Positions 1 to 6,550 of a stretch of DNA of 15,753 bases are shown here, in pieces (the first letter of the stretch is position 1; each line of letters begins with the position of its first letter). Both the position numbers and the translations under genes were made by a program. This DNA is from Candidatus Atribacteria bacterium. GTDB lineage: Bacteria > Bipolaricaulota > Bipolaricaulia > UBA7950 > UBA9294. The stretch is from contig SPBW01000034.1 of the NCBI GenBank assembly GCA_004525685.1, positions 1 to 15,753 on the forward strand. The letters run 5' to 3'. The notes under the pieces were generated by a model. The model did no database searches, was not told where the DNA came from, and saw nothing but the letters and a program-made list of their open reading frames with translations.

Positions 1-62
1 CCGGGGAAGATGACGTCGGTATTGACGTCGTCACCGTACTTCCAGACCTTTCCTTTGTTCAT
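1..62 (-). CDS. leuD: LeuD-type dehydratase small subunit, N-terminal fragment cut by window edge
   Basis: Only the first 20 codons are present. They read MNKGKVWKYGDDVNTDVIFP, the typical N-terminus of the small (swivelling) subunit of 3-isopropylmalate dehydratase and related aconitase-family enzymes, where the NTD-I-P stretch is conserved. This subunit pairs with the large subunit encoded just upstream to form the heterodimeric dehydratase. The ATG at 62 is chosen because a strong GGAGG (71..67) lies 4 nt before it. An in-frame ATG 18 nt further upstream lacks such a site. The gene is separated from leuC by about 190 nt holding an inverted repeat, which is unusual for a leuC-leuD pair. Family assignment is solid; the substrate (isopropylmalate, citramalate/mesaconate or another) is not determined. 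Confidence 0.85.
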   Translation of the reverse strand, partial: MNKGKVWKYGDDVNTDVIFP

Positions 63-87
63 TGTGCCTCCAACTTCCATTCCAGTG

Positions 88-242
88 TCTCGCAAAGCCG
101 CAAAGAACGCCAAGAAGAACGGGTCCGAGGGTACAAGCAACACCCTCGCAGCGTGCTTGAGCTCGCCGCTCGAGATTCATACTCTCCTTGCATCTCACTC
201 TTGATTGCCCTTCCTTTGCGGCCTTTGCGTCTTTGCGTGAGA
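88..242. repeat. MITE-like element with inverted CGCAAAG-type ends
   Basis: Two imperfect inverted copies of a roughly 30-nt unit face each other across about 93 nt. The left copy (88-117) begins TCTCGCAAAGCCGCAAAG. The right copy (211-242), read on the minus strand, begins TCTCACGCAAAGACGCAAAG. Both then continue into C-GC-AAGGAA/AAGAA-like sequence. The centre holds a hairpin with arms 126-132 and 142-148 (CGAGGGT/ACCCTCG, 9-nt loop). Units of this CGCAAAG/CTTTGCG kind are familiar as widespread non-coding intergenic repeats that produce spurious predicted proteins. The element fills the leuC-leuD gap, and the stretch 63-253 holds no gene I can support. It probably inserted into the operon, leaving leuD its own strong ribosome binding site outside the element. 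Confidence 0.65.
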
Positions 243-253
243 AAGGCAGTTTC

Positions 254-1510
254 CTAGAAGAACTCGCGGGGATCGGTGATGACGCCGGTCACGGCTGACG
301 CCGCCACTGTGGCTGGCGAGGCCAGATACGTCTCGGCATCGCGCGATCCCATTCGGCCCTTGAAGTTGCGATTGGCCGTCGAAATGCAGACTTCCCCGGG
401 CGCGAGCACGCCTTGATGCGCTCCCAAGCATGGCCCACAACCAGGATTCAACAGCAACCCACCGGCACGGACAAGCGTGTCGATGATGCCTTCTTCCAGA
501 GCTTCCAAGAGAATCTCTTGCGACGCAGGCAACACCAGCAATCGCACGCCATTGGCAACCTTCCTTCCATCTAGGATCGCAGCGGCTACACGCAGGTCTT
601 CCAGTCGTCCGTTGGTACACGTGCCAAGCAGCGCTTGATGAATCGGCGTCCCCGCGACCACATCTACTGGGCTGACGTTGTCCACGGTATGAGGGCGAGC
701 CACTTGCGGGCCGAGGCTTGAGGCATCGAATTCCAGTACCCGCTCATACTGCGCATCGTCATCAGGGAACACGGCCGTGTATGGCCCGTCTGCACGATCG
801 GCAAGGAACGCTTGGGTCTTGTGGTCTGGCGCGCAGTAGCCATTCTTGGCACCCATTTCGATGGCCATGTTGCACAGCACCATGCGGGATCCAATCGACA
901 TCGCTTCGATCGCTTCGCCCGTGTACTCAACCGACTTGTAGAGCGCACCGTCGGCACCGATCGAGCCGATGATGTGGAGGATGAGGTCCTTGGCAGACAC
1001 GGGTTCCTCAAGCTCTCCATGCACGATCATCTTGAAGCTGGACGGTGTCTTGAGCCAGATGCGTGACGTGGCGTACAGAACGGCCATTTCCGATCTGCCA
1101 ACTCCGGCTGCAAACGCGCCAAATGCGCCGTACGTCGTCGTGTGAGAATCTGATCCAAGGATGAGTCTGCCGGGGAGGGCAAACCCCTTCTCAGGCAGCA
1201 CTTGATGACAGATGCCCACGCCCACGTCGTAGAACCGCCGAATGCCGTTTAGCTGCACAAACTCACGGATTTCCTTGTGGTTCTGGGCGTATTTCTCTTC
1301 AGACGCCGGCACCGTGTGATCGAGCACGATCACAAACTTGTCTGGATCCTTGACATGCGAGATGCCGATCTTGGCGAACGTCTTGGCAATGGCGGCCGTG
1401 TTGTCGTGAGACAAACACACATCCGGCTCAATCTCCACAATCTGGCCAACAGCGATCGAGTCAAGCCCGGCCTTGGCTGCAAGCACTTTCTGAGCAAACG
1501 TCATTCCCAT
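254..1510 (-). CDS. leuC: Aconitase-family dehydratase large subunit (LeuC / homoaconitase type)
   Basis: This 418-residue protein is the [4Fe-4S] large subunit of a two-subunit hydro-lyase, working with the leuD product to dehydrate and rehydrate a 2- or 3-hydroxy acid. Visible motifs are SHDN (34-37), DSHTTTYGAFG (121-131), GTCTNG with a cluster cysteine at 298, GCGPC with Cys358 and Cys361, and the C-terminal STANRNFKGRMG (377-388). Three cluster cysteines are therefore intact. Its length fits the short (about 420 aa) LeuC branch that includes archaeal-type isopropylmalate isomerases and dimethylmalate dehydratase-type enzymes, rather than the roughly 466 aa E. coli LeuC. The ATG at 1510 is preferred: GAGGGG (1524..1519) lies 8 nt upstream. 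A GTG at 1519 would overlap the HD gene stop but coincides with that site. Neighbouring citF/citDE suggests citramalate, mesaconate or citrate metabolism instead of, or besides, leucine synthesis. Confidence 0.9.
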   Translation of the reverse strand: MGMTFAQKVLAAKAGLDSIAVGQIVEIEPDVCLSHDNTAAIAKTFAKIGISHVKDPDKFVIVLDHTVPASEEKYAQNHKEIREFVQLNGIRRFYDVGVGICHQVLPEKGFALPGRLILGSDSHTTTYGAFGAFAAGVGRSEMAVLYATSRIWLKTPSSFKMIVHGELEEPVSAKDLILHIIGSIGADGALYKSVEYTGEAIEAMSIGSRMVLCNMAIEMGAKNGYCAPDHKTQAFLADRADGPYTAVFPDDDAQYERVLEFDASSLGPQVARPHTVDNVSPVDVVAGTPIHQALLGTCTNGRLEDLRVAAAILDGRKVANGVRLLVLPASQEILLEALEEGIIDTLVRAGGLLLNPGCGPCLGAHQGVLAPGEVCISTANRNFKGRMGSRDAETYLASPATVAASAVTGVITDPREFF

Positions 1511-1515
1511 GGCAC

Positions 1516-2049
1516 TCACCCCTCGATTGGATCGAAGTTCATGAAATCGGCGAAATGGAGGATGATCGATTCGGGAGTGCGCTTGAACGGATCGCCTTCT
1601 TTGGAGTGCGTACCGATGATGTGCTGGACGGCAGCGGAAAGACCGTGCGCATCAGCCAATGCTACGCCCGAGAACGCATGCCGCACCAGCTTGCCAGCGG
1701 CACTCTTGCGGAAGGCCCCATCAACCTCTTCCATCTCCAGAAGCTTGCCAACATCGTGCAACAAGGCACCAGCCAGCAATATGTCCCGATCAAGCTTCAG
1801 ATCGACGCCACCGTAGATGTCATCGAACGTGTCAGACACAGCTGCGCAGATGCGTGTCACACTCTGGACATGCTGTGCGAACGACGCAGACACCTTCTTG
1901 ACCAATGTGAACGGCATGCGGGCAACGTCTTCTGGCGTCCAGCCACCACGCTCAAGCCCGTCGATCCAGGTTGCAATAACCTGCTCGCGAAGGTCGGCAT
2001 CCTCAATCCACTCGATTTCCGGCAGGATCTTGATTAGCTTGTCTCTCAT
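1516..2049 (-). CDS. HD-domain metal-dependent phosphohydrolase-like protein
   Basis: A 177-residue protein with an HD superfamily fold. It shows His60 in AQHVQSV, the HD doublet His98-Asp99 in LLHDVGK, later histidines at 124 and 148 (GTHS), and Asp168 in HFADF. This order matches the metal ligands of small HD hydrolases, which act on phosphate esters or nucleotides, although the exact substrate is unknown. The start is well supported by GGAGGG 6 nt before the ATG. It overlaps the end of citF by 4 nt (ATGA) and is followed within 5 nt by leuC, so it is translationally coupled on both sides. That tight embedding implies a role with the lyase/dehydratase pathway, for example metabolite repair, cofactor turnover or regulation. 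This is inference; I do not recognise a named gene. Confidence 0.8.
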   Translation of the reverse strand: MRDKLIKILPEIEWIEDADLREQVIATWIDGLERGGWTPEDVARMPFTLVKKVSASFAQHVQSVTRICAAVSDTFDDIYGGVDLKLDRDILLAGALLHDVGKLLEMEEVDGAFRKSAAGKLVRHAFSGVALADAHGLSAAVQHIIGTHSKEGDPFKRTPESIILHFADFMNFDPIEG

Positions 2050-3590
2050 TCGAATCCCTCCACCTTCCGAACTACATCGATGATGCTTCCATCACGCCAC
2101 TCGATAGCGGCAATGACCTCGTCCCCAAACACGGGTCTTCGTATCGGCTGAATCATCGCATCGACTTCTGCCTTGATGTCAGCCAACTCTCGCACTGGCA
2201 GCCCGGCTGCCAGAAATCGATCCTTGAGATCCTCGCGCGCTGGATTCACGGCCAGGCCACGCTCTGTAACGATAACATCAATGACCTCGCCAGGCGTCGT
2301 CACAGTGGTGACGGCATCCACAATCACGGGGATGCGTCCACGCAACGCAGGAATCGTAATCATTGTCATCGCTGCACCCGCTGCAACATCCTGATGCCCT
2401 CCGATGCCGTGCAAGAGCTGGCCGTCGGAATGCGTATTCACGTTCACGTTGAAGTCAAGATCGACTTCTGTGGCCCCCAGGAAAGCAGCGTCAAGCTGGT
2501 AGGTCGCGCAGCCTCGCGAGTCGTAGTTGGCGTACATGCCGGGGTCGATGGCAATGTGGGCCGGATCAACGCGCAGCGATTCAACGGCATCCAAGTCAAA
2601 TGCCTGACCGTCGAGGATGGTGCGTATCAGCCCGCGTTGCAGCAGTTCGACCAACATCTTCGTGCCACCGCCCATGCCGAACGAGCCGACAATGCCCGCC
2701 TTCTCCATTTCGTCGCCCAGGTACTTAGTAGCAGCCAGGGAAATGCCGCCGGCCCCGCCTTGGAAGCTGAATCCATCCTTGAAGTAGCCGGAGTGAACAA
2801 CGGCATCGGCCGTCATGCGAGCGATCAACAGTCGCGTGGGAGACTTGGTGAGCACAAGCGTGCCTGAAGCGATGTTCTGAGGATCGCCGATCTCGTCCAC
2901 AACGACCACGTAGTCGACCCACCCTTGCTGGATCTCCATGGGATAGACGGGATAGGGTGCGAGGTCGCTTGTGATGACAACTGTGTGTTTGGCATACTGC
3001 GCATCGACAGCGCTGAATGCGATGGGGCCGCACGGCGTCTTGCCGTGTATGCCCGTCGCATTGCCATAGGCGTCAGCCTGTGGTGCCGCGATGAAGGCGA
3101 CATCAATCTCTACGTCTCCTGCCTCGACAGCGCGCCAGCGACCACCGTGCGATCGCAGGATGGCAGGCTCAGACAACTGCCCGCCCTGACTGACAAAGGC
3201 CCCAACAGGACCGTTCATCGACCCTTCAATGCGCGACACAACGCCTGCCTTGATATGATCGATCACACCCGCGTGAGCCGGGAACAGTGCCGTGGGGAAC
3301 AGCCGCAGATCCTTCAACCCTTTCTTGGCACAGGCGTCAAGCACTTGGTTGATGACAAAATCACCATCGCGGAAGCAGTGATGAAACGAGATCGTCATAC
3401 CATCCGACAAGCCGGTGGCTTCGATGGCCGCTTCAATCGAGTGCAACACCTTGTCTTCGTGCTGCGGCGCCCCCTTCTGATAACGAGCCGCCTTGCGATC
3501 ACAGCGCAGGGTGGCAAAGGCGGCCTGATAGAGAGAGACGTCACGGGAGCCGATGCGCTCAGGGATCTCGCGACCGATGGCGTTCTTCAT
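2046..3590 (-). CDS. citF: Citrate lyase-type alpha subunit (acyl-ACP:carboxylate transferase)
   Basis: This 514-residue protein matches the CitF family in length and sequence. In citrate or citramalate lyase the alpha subunit exchanges acetyl on the acyl carrier subunit for the substrate acid, after which the beta subunit cleaves it. Recognisable stretches include LRLFPTALFPAH (95-106), EGSMNGPVGAFVSQGG (122-137), and the Gly-rich GSFGMGGGTKMLVELL of the CoA-transferase-like fold. The conserved C-terminal half contains TVTTPGEVIDVIVTERGLAVNP. The ATG at 3590 has AAGGGGGA upstream and overlaps the citDE stop by 4 nt. The HD gene begins in its own stop codon. Cytoplasmic. Whether the acid is citrate or citramalate cannot be read from the sequence, because both lyases use homologous alpha subunits. 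Confidence 0.9.
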   Translation of the reverse strand: MKNAIGREIPERIGSRDVSLYQAAFATLRCDRKAARYQKGAPQHEDKVLHSIEAAIEATGLSDGMTISFHHCFRDGDFVINQVLDACAKKGLKDLRLFPTALFPAHAGVIDHIKAGVVSRIEGSMNGPVGAFVSQGGQLSEPAILRSHGGRWRAVEAGDVEIDVAFIAAPQADAYGNATGIHGKTPCGPIAFSAVDAQYAKHTVVITSDLAPYPVYPMEIQQGWVDYVVVVDEIGDPQNIASGTLVLTKSPTRLLIARMTADAVVHSGYFKDGFSFQGGAGGISLAATKYLGDEMEKAGIVGSFGMGGGTKMLVELLQRGLIRTILDGQAFDLDAVESLRVDPAHIAIDPGMYANYDSRGCATYQLDAAFLGATEVDLDFNVNVNTHSDGQLLHGIGGHQDVAAGAAMTMITIPALRGRIPVIVDAVTTVTTPGEVIDVIVTERGLAVNPAREDLKDRFLAAGLPVRELADIKAEVDAMIQPIRRPVFGDEVIAAIEWRDGSIIDVVRKVEGFE

Positions 3591-4762
3591 GCTACATTCC
3601 CCCTTGGGTTGAGCTGTTGCGCATATTTGATGAGTCGCTTCGCCCGCTCAAGCACAGGCTTGTCAATCATCTTGCCTTCTAGCGAGACAGCGCCTGAGCC
3701 AGCGCGTTCAGCCTCCTGCGCTGCTTCCACGACACGCTGCGCATACGCCACCTCATCTTCTGTGGGAGAGAAGGCTCGATGAATGGGAGCCAACTGCCGT
3801 GGATTAATGGCCCCCTTGCCATCGAATCCAAGTTCCCGGGCAAGCGCCGTCTCCTTGGCCAATCCCTCGTCATCACCCAAGTCGGCGAACACGGTATCTG
3901 AAGCCTGAATTCCGGCTGCAGCTGCAGCAGCAACAATCATCGAGCGAGCGAATAGGAGTGACGGTCTCGATCGGATCGCCCCCACATCGCGCGTGTAGTC
4001 TTCTGCGCCAAACGCTATCATGACAATGCGCGGATCGGCCAATGCGATCTCCTCGCAGTGCAAGACACCTTTCGCCGTTTCGATGATCGGCATGATCTTG
4101 GTGAATCCAGGCTCCATCCCCAACGCGGTTTCCACATCATTGAGCAAGGCGGACAGTCGCGTCACGTCTGAAGCAGACTCAGTCTTGGGCAAGCACACGC
4201 CGTTGGGTCGTCCGTAAAGAACCTCGCGCACATCGTCTTCGCCGCAAGCGTCGAGTCCATTGATGCGAACCCACACTTCTTGCGGGAAGTCGACGGCTCC
4301 GAGAAGGTGCTTTACCAGAATGCGCGCCGACGTCTTCTCGCTCAGGGGAACAGAGTCCTCCAGATCCAGCAGAACGCAATCGGAACCATGAACCTCGATG
4401 CCAGCCAGCAGGTGCGGGTTGTTGCCGGGTGCGTACAGGCGGCTTCGGCGAGGGCGATCGAATTCGCTGGCCTTGCGCGTGAACGAAGCCGCTAGAGACA
4501 GCGCATCTATTGCCAGAGCCCCTCGCAGTGCCATCTCAGTTCTCGCTGCCAGCACGTAATCGAGTGATCCAAAATCCTCTACGGAAACTGCAAGATCAGG
4601 CGTCCCAAAGTGAGCCAGCATCGGTTCCACGACGGCTCTGATGCCATCCTCGACAAGCTCTTGCGCCTTGGTCGTGATCGTAAGACCCGGCGTGCCTGCG
4701 GACTCTGCACGTACTAGACAATCCCCTTTGGCGTCCGAGCCAGCCACTCCTCCAGATGCCAT
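3587..4762 (-). CDS. citE: Fused CitD-like acyl carrier domain and CitE-type lyase beta subunit
   Basis: The 391-residue product joins two lyase subunits. Residues 1-85 resemble CitD: AGSDAKGDCLVRA (7-19) aligns with the CitD AGTLESSD...R region, IRAVVEPML (41-49) with its helix, and FGSLDYVLAARTEMALR (64-80) with the conserved K-GALDC-ARVE-A-R segment. Residues 103-391 are CitE/HpcH aldolase-like, with RRSRLYAPGNNP (105-116), DLEDSVPLSEK (133-143), PIIETAKG (225-232), FGAEDYTRD (251-259) and GFDGKGAINPRQ (312-323). CitE cleaves the acyl-ACP or acyl-CoA thioester to acetyl thioester plus oxaloacetate or pyruvate. The position equivalent to the CitD prosthetic-group serine is Lys12-Gly13, with only Ser9 close by. 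The start at 4762 is preferred over the adjacent ATG at 4765 because AGGAGG lies 5 nt rather than 2 nt away. It starts 9 nt after argF. Confidence 0.85.
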   Translation of the reverse strand: MASGGVAGSDAKGDCLVRAESAGTPGLTITTKAQELVEDGIRAVVEPMLAHFGTPDLAVSVEDFGSLDYVLAARTEMALRGALAIDALSLAASFTRKASEFDRPRRSRLYAPGNNPHLLAGIEVHGSDCVLLDLEDSVPLSEKTSARILVKHLLGAVDFPQEVWVRINGLDACGEDDVREVLYGRPNGVCLPKTESASDVTRLSALLNDVETALGMEPGFTKIMPIIETAKGVLHCEEIALADPRIVMIAFGAEDYTRDVGAIRSRPSLLFARSMIVAAAAAAGIQASDTVFADLGDDEGLAKETALARELGFDGKGAINPRQLAPIHRAFSPTEDEVAYAQRVVEAAQEAERAGSGAVSLEGKMIDKPVLERAKRLIKYAQQLNPRGNVA

Positions 4763-4771
4763 CATCGCCTC

Positions 4772-5683
4772 CTAGGCCATTAGTAGGGCCAGTACCGCGT
4801 TTTGCGCATGCATTCGATTCTCTGCTTGATCAAAGATCGCACTCCCTTTGCTGCGAGATGCTCCGTAGGTGATCTCTTCGTCATAGTGAGCTGGGAGGCA
4901 ATGTAGGATGATTGCGTCCTTGTGGGCAAGCGCCACGACACCCTCGTCGAGAGTGAATCCTTCAAAGGCGTTCTGTTTGGACGATGTGTCGGTTTCTTGT
5001 CCCATGCTGACCCAGACGTCGGTGTACAAGACATCGGCACCCACTGCCGCTTCGCGCGGGTCATGGAAGATCTCGATGCTTGCACCCATCTCACGTGCGC
5101 CCGCAACAATCGCCTCGTTCGGCTCAAAGCCCTTGGGGCAGGCTATACGAAACACCATGCCCACCTTGGCACAACCATTGATGAGAGAGTGTGCCACGTT
5201 GTTCCCGTCGCCGATGAAAGTCAAGGTCAGACCATCGAACGAACGCTTCTTCTCCCAGATCGTAAGAAAGTCGGCCAATCCTTGACAGGGATGATAGACG
5301 TCGCACAGCCCATTGATGACGGGGATGGTAGCATGTTCAGCCAGATCCTTGATCGTCTGATGCTCAAACACGCGAGCCATGATGCCATCGACGTATCTCG
5401 ACAGATTGAGCGCGATGTCTTCTGTGGTCTCACGCTGTCCAAGCTTGATATCAGAGGGGCCGAGATAGATGGCATGTCCGCCCAGTTTCCACATTCCCGT
5501 CTCGAAGGACACACGCGTCCGAAGCGAGGGTTTCTGAAAGATCATTCCCAATGTCTTGCCAGCCAGCATGTCGTGCCGGACTCCGGCCTTTGATTCAAGC
5601 TTCAGGATGCGCGCAGTTTCAAGAATCTCCCAGAAATCCTCTGTTGAAATGGCGCTTAGTGATACCAGATTCGTCGTCTTCAT
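4772..5683 (-). CDS. argF: Ornithine carbamoyltransferase
   Basis: A 303-residue enzyme that converts ornithine and carbamoyl phosphate to citrulline, or the reverse in arginine catabolism. Signature motifs are complete: the carbamoyl-phosphate loop SLRTR (53-57), HPCQ (131-134), DVWVSMGQE (222-230) and HCLPAH (261-266). HPCQ and HCLP separate it from aspartate carbamoyltransferase. The ATG at 5683 is chosen because AAGGAG (5695..5690) sits 6 nt upstream and MKTTNLVSLS matches the usual start. A longer reading from 5719 would add 12 unconserved residues over that site. It is the first gene after a gap of about 210 nt and leads directly into citDE (9-nt gap; the citDE ribosome binding site overlaps the argF stop). 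Anabolic versus catabolic role is not determined. Confidence 0.95.
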   Translation of the reverse strand: MKTTNLVSLSAISTEDFWEILETARILKLESKAGVRHDMLAGKTLGMIFQKPSLRTRVSFETGMWKLGGHAIYLGPSDIKLGQRETTEDIALNLSRYVDGIMARVFEHQTIKDLAEHATIPVINGLCDVYHPCQGLADFLTIWEKKRSFDGLTLTFIGDGNNVAHSLINGCAKVGMVFRIACPKGFEPNEAIVAGAREMGASIEIFHDPREAAVGADVLYTDVWVSMGQETDTSSKQNAFEGFTLDEGVVALAHKDAIILHCLPAHYDEEITYGASRSKGSAIFDQAENRMHAQNAVLALLMA

Positions 5684-5895
5684 TCCCATCTCCTTCCGTG
5701 TCTTGCAGGGTCGATTCATTCCCCATGCTTGTAAGCGTTGAGAACGGGGAAAGGTTCACTTGCCAGACGCCATTGTTCAAGCCTTAAGAGAACGGAAGAT
5801 TACGATTGAAGCTGGGGAGACAATCCCTTTGCACTCCGCCGAAGGCGCCGGCTATCTCGTGGGGGTATCGGCTTCGCCTACGTCTGAAGAATGTC
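5684..5895. other. Intergenic gap with a coding-like plus-strand remnant
   Basis: No confident gene, terminator or sigma-70 promoter is visible. It should hold the argF promoter on the minus strand, but no clear -35/-10 pair stands out. On the plus strand, an ATG at 5725 reads MLVSVENGERFT. If one base were inserted near 5758-5760 it would continue as LPDAIVQALRERKITIEAG and run to about 5895 in a protein-like reading. Without a frameshift, a TTG at 5760 preceded by GGGGAAAGG could start the second part. Beyond 5896 the same frame becomes the antisense shadow of the phosphatase gene. I cannot name a family for it. Confidence 0.3.
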
Positions 5896-6324
5896 CTATG
5901 GACACTCACAAGGATGTTGACGAACACGAATCGTGTACATGCCAATCCGATTACCGCCGAGGACATCTGTCAGGGTGCGATCGCCAATCATCGTGCAGTG
6001 GGCTGGATCTGAGGCAAGTTCTCGAAGAAGAGCAAGATACCCGGCACGTCGAGGCTTCCGCGCATGATACATGATGGGAACCGTGATGTTGGCAATCGTC
6101 CTTGTAGATCGGCGATTGGTCAGGATGGCGATGCGAAATCCCATCTCAGCCAGCTCAGCCAATAAGGATAGAGAGACTGCTGGCATGCACGAGGCCCCCT
6201 TCCTAGCCAACGTTCCATCGAAGTCAAACAAGAGCGCCTGTTGCCCCAAGGTTCGGAGCCGCGCGTAGTCAATGCCAAGGATCGAGTTGGCCGTCTCAGA
6301 CGGGCGCAAGCGCAGGATCATCAT
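5896..6324 (-). CDS. yqeG: YqeG-family HAD superfamily (IIIA) phosphatase
   Basis: A 142-residue HAD phosphatase. Motif I is DFDGT (34-38), with Asp34 the expected nucleophile and Asp36 the acid/base. Motif II is the T-N pair (69-70), motif III the lysine of HARKP (Lys90), and motif IV GDRTLTDVLGGNRIG (114-128), which is the hallmark of the YqeG/Gep4 group. Related proteins include phosphatidylglycerophosphate phosphatases, so a lipid phosphate or sugar phosphate substrate is possible; YqeG itself is not well defined. The N-terminal MILRLRPSE fits the family start. The ATG at 6324 (or adjacent 6321) lies inside the preceding gene, overlapping it by 26-29 nt with no good ribosome binding site, suggesting translation by coupling. 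The C-terminus is short relative to typical YqeG. Confidence 0.85.
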   Translation of the reverse strand: MMILRLRPSETANSILGIDYARLRTLGQQALLFDFDGTLARKGASCMPAVSLSLLAELAEMGFRIAILTNRRSTRTIANITVPIMYHARKPRRAGYLALLRELASDPAHCTMIGDRTLTDVLGGNRIGMYTIRVRQHPCECP

Positions 6325-6550
6325 CTCGCAGGAGGTTGGTAATGGCCGAGGTTTCGCGCAAGCGATTCATGACGTCTAGGAACTCGTCTTCCATGCCCTC
6401 TGACACGTAGACTTTGTACATGGCTTGTCCGTTGATCAACCGGAAGTCCCGGCGAATTGCAGCCATGCCATCGTAGGCGCTGATGATGGCATCAATGAAG
6501 TGAATCTCTTCCTCAGATGTCGCCAGCCAATAGACAAGCGCGTCGTTCAT
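6296..6550 (-). CDS. Small DUF4911-like protein
   Basis: An 84-residue acidic cytoplasmic protein, MNDALVYWLATSEEEIHFID at the start. The pattern of an early EIHFIDAIISAYDGMAAIR stretch followed by a hydrophobic strand MYKVYVSEG (44-52) and the helix EFLDVMNRLRE (56-66) resembles the DUF4911 family, a small alpha/beta protein of unknown function. The ATG at 6550 is fixed by AGGAG 5 nt upstream and by a 4-nt ATGA overlap with the mazG stop. A longer reading from 6628 would only run inside mazG. It sits between mazG and the phosphatase and overlaps both, so it is co-translated with them. Family assignment is from memory of the pattern and moderate. Confidence 0.7.
   Translation of the reverse strand: MNDALVYWLATSEEEIHFIDAIISAYDGMAAIRRDFRLINGQAMYKVYVSEGMEDEFLDVMNRLRETSAITNLLRDDDPALAPV

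Noticed and set aside
10..204. Plus-strand 64-codon open frame over leuD and the repeat
   Set aside because: It covers the leuD start in antisense and the repeat arm (the RKAAKNAKKN type of translation known from spurious repeat-derived proteins).
2925..3782. Long plus-strand open frame (285 codons) opposite citF and citDE
   Set aside because: It runs antisense to two genes with clear family motifs, and its translation is rich in R, H, C and low in family-like pattern, typical of a shadow frame.
4922..5593. Plus-strand open frame of 223 codons opposite argF
   Set aside because: argF is certain from HPCQ and HCLPAH motifs; the opposite frame has no recognisable domain.
5840..5860. Small CGCC-TTC-GGCG hairpin after yqeG as a terminator
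   Set aside because: Only a 4-bp stem with no U-run on the minus strand.
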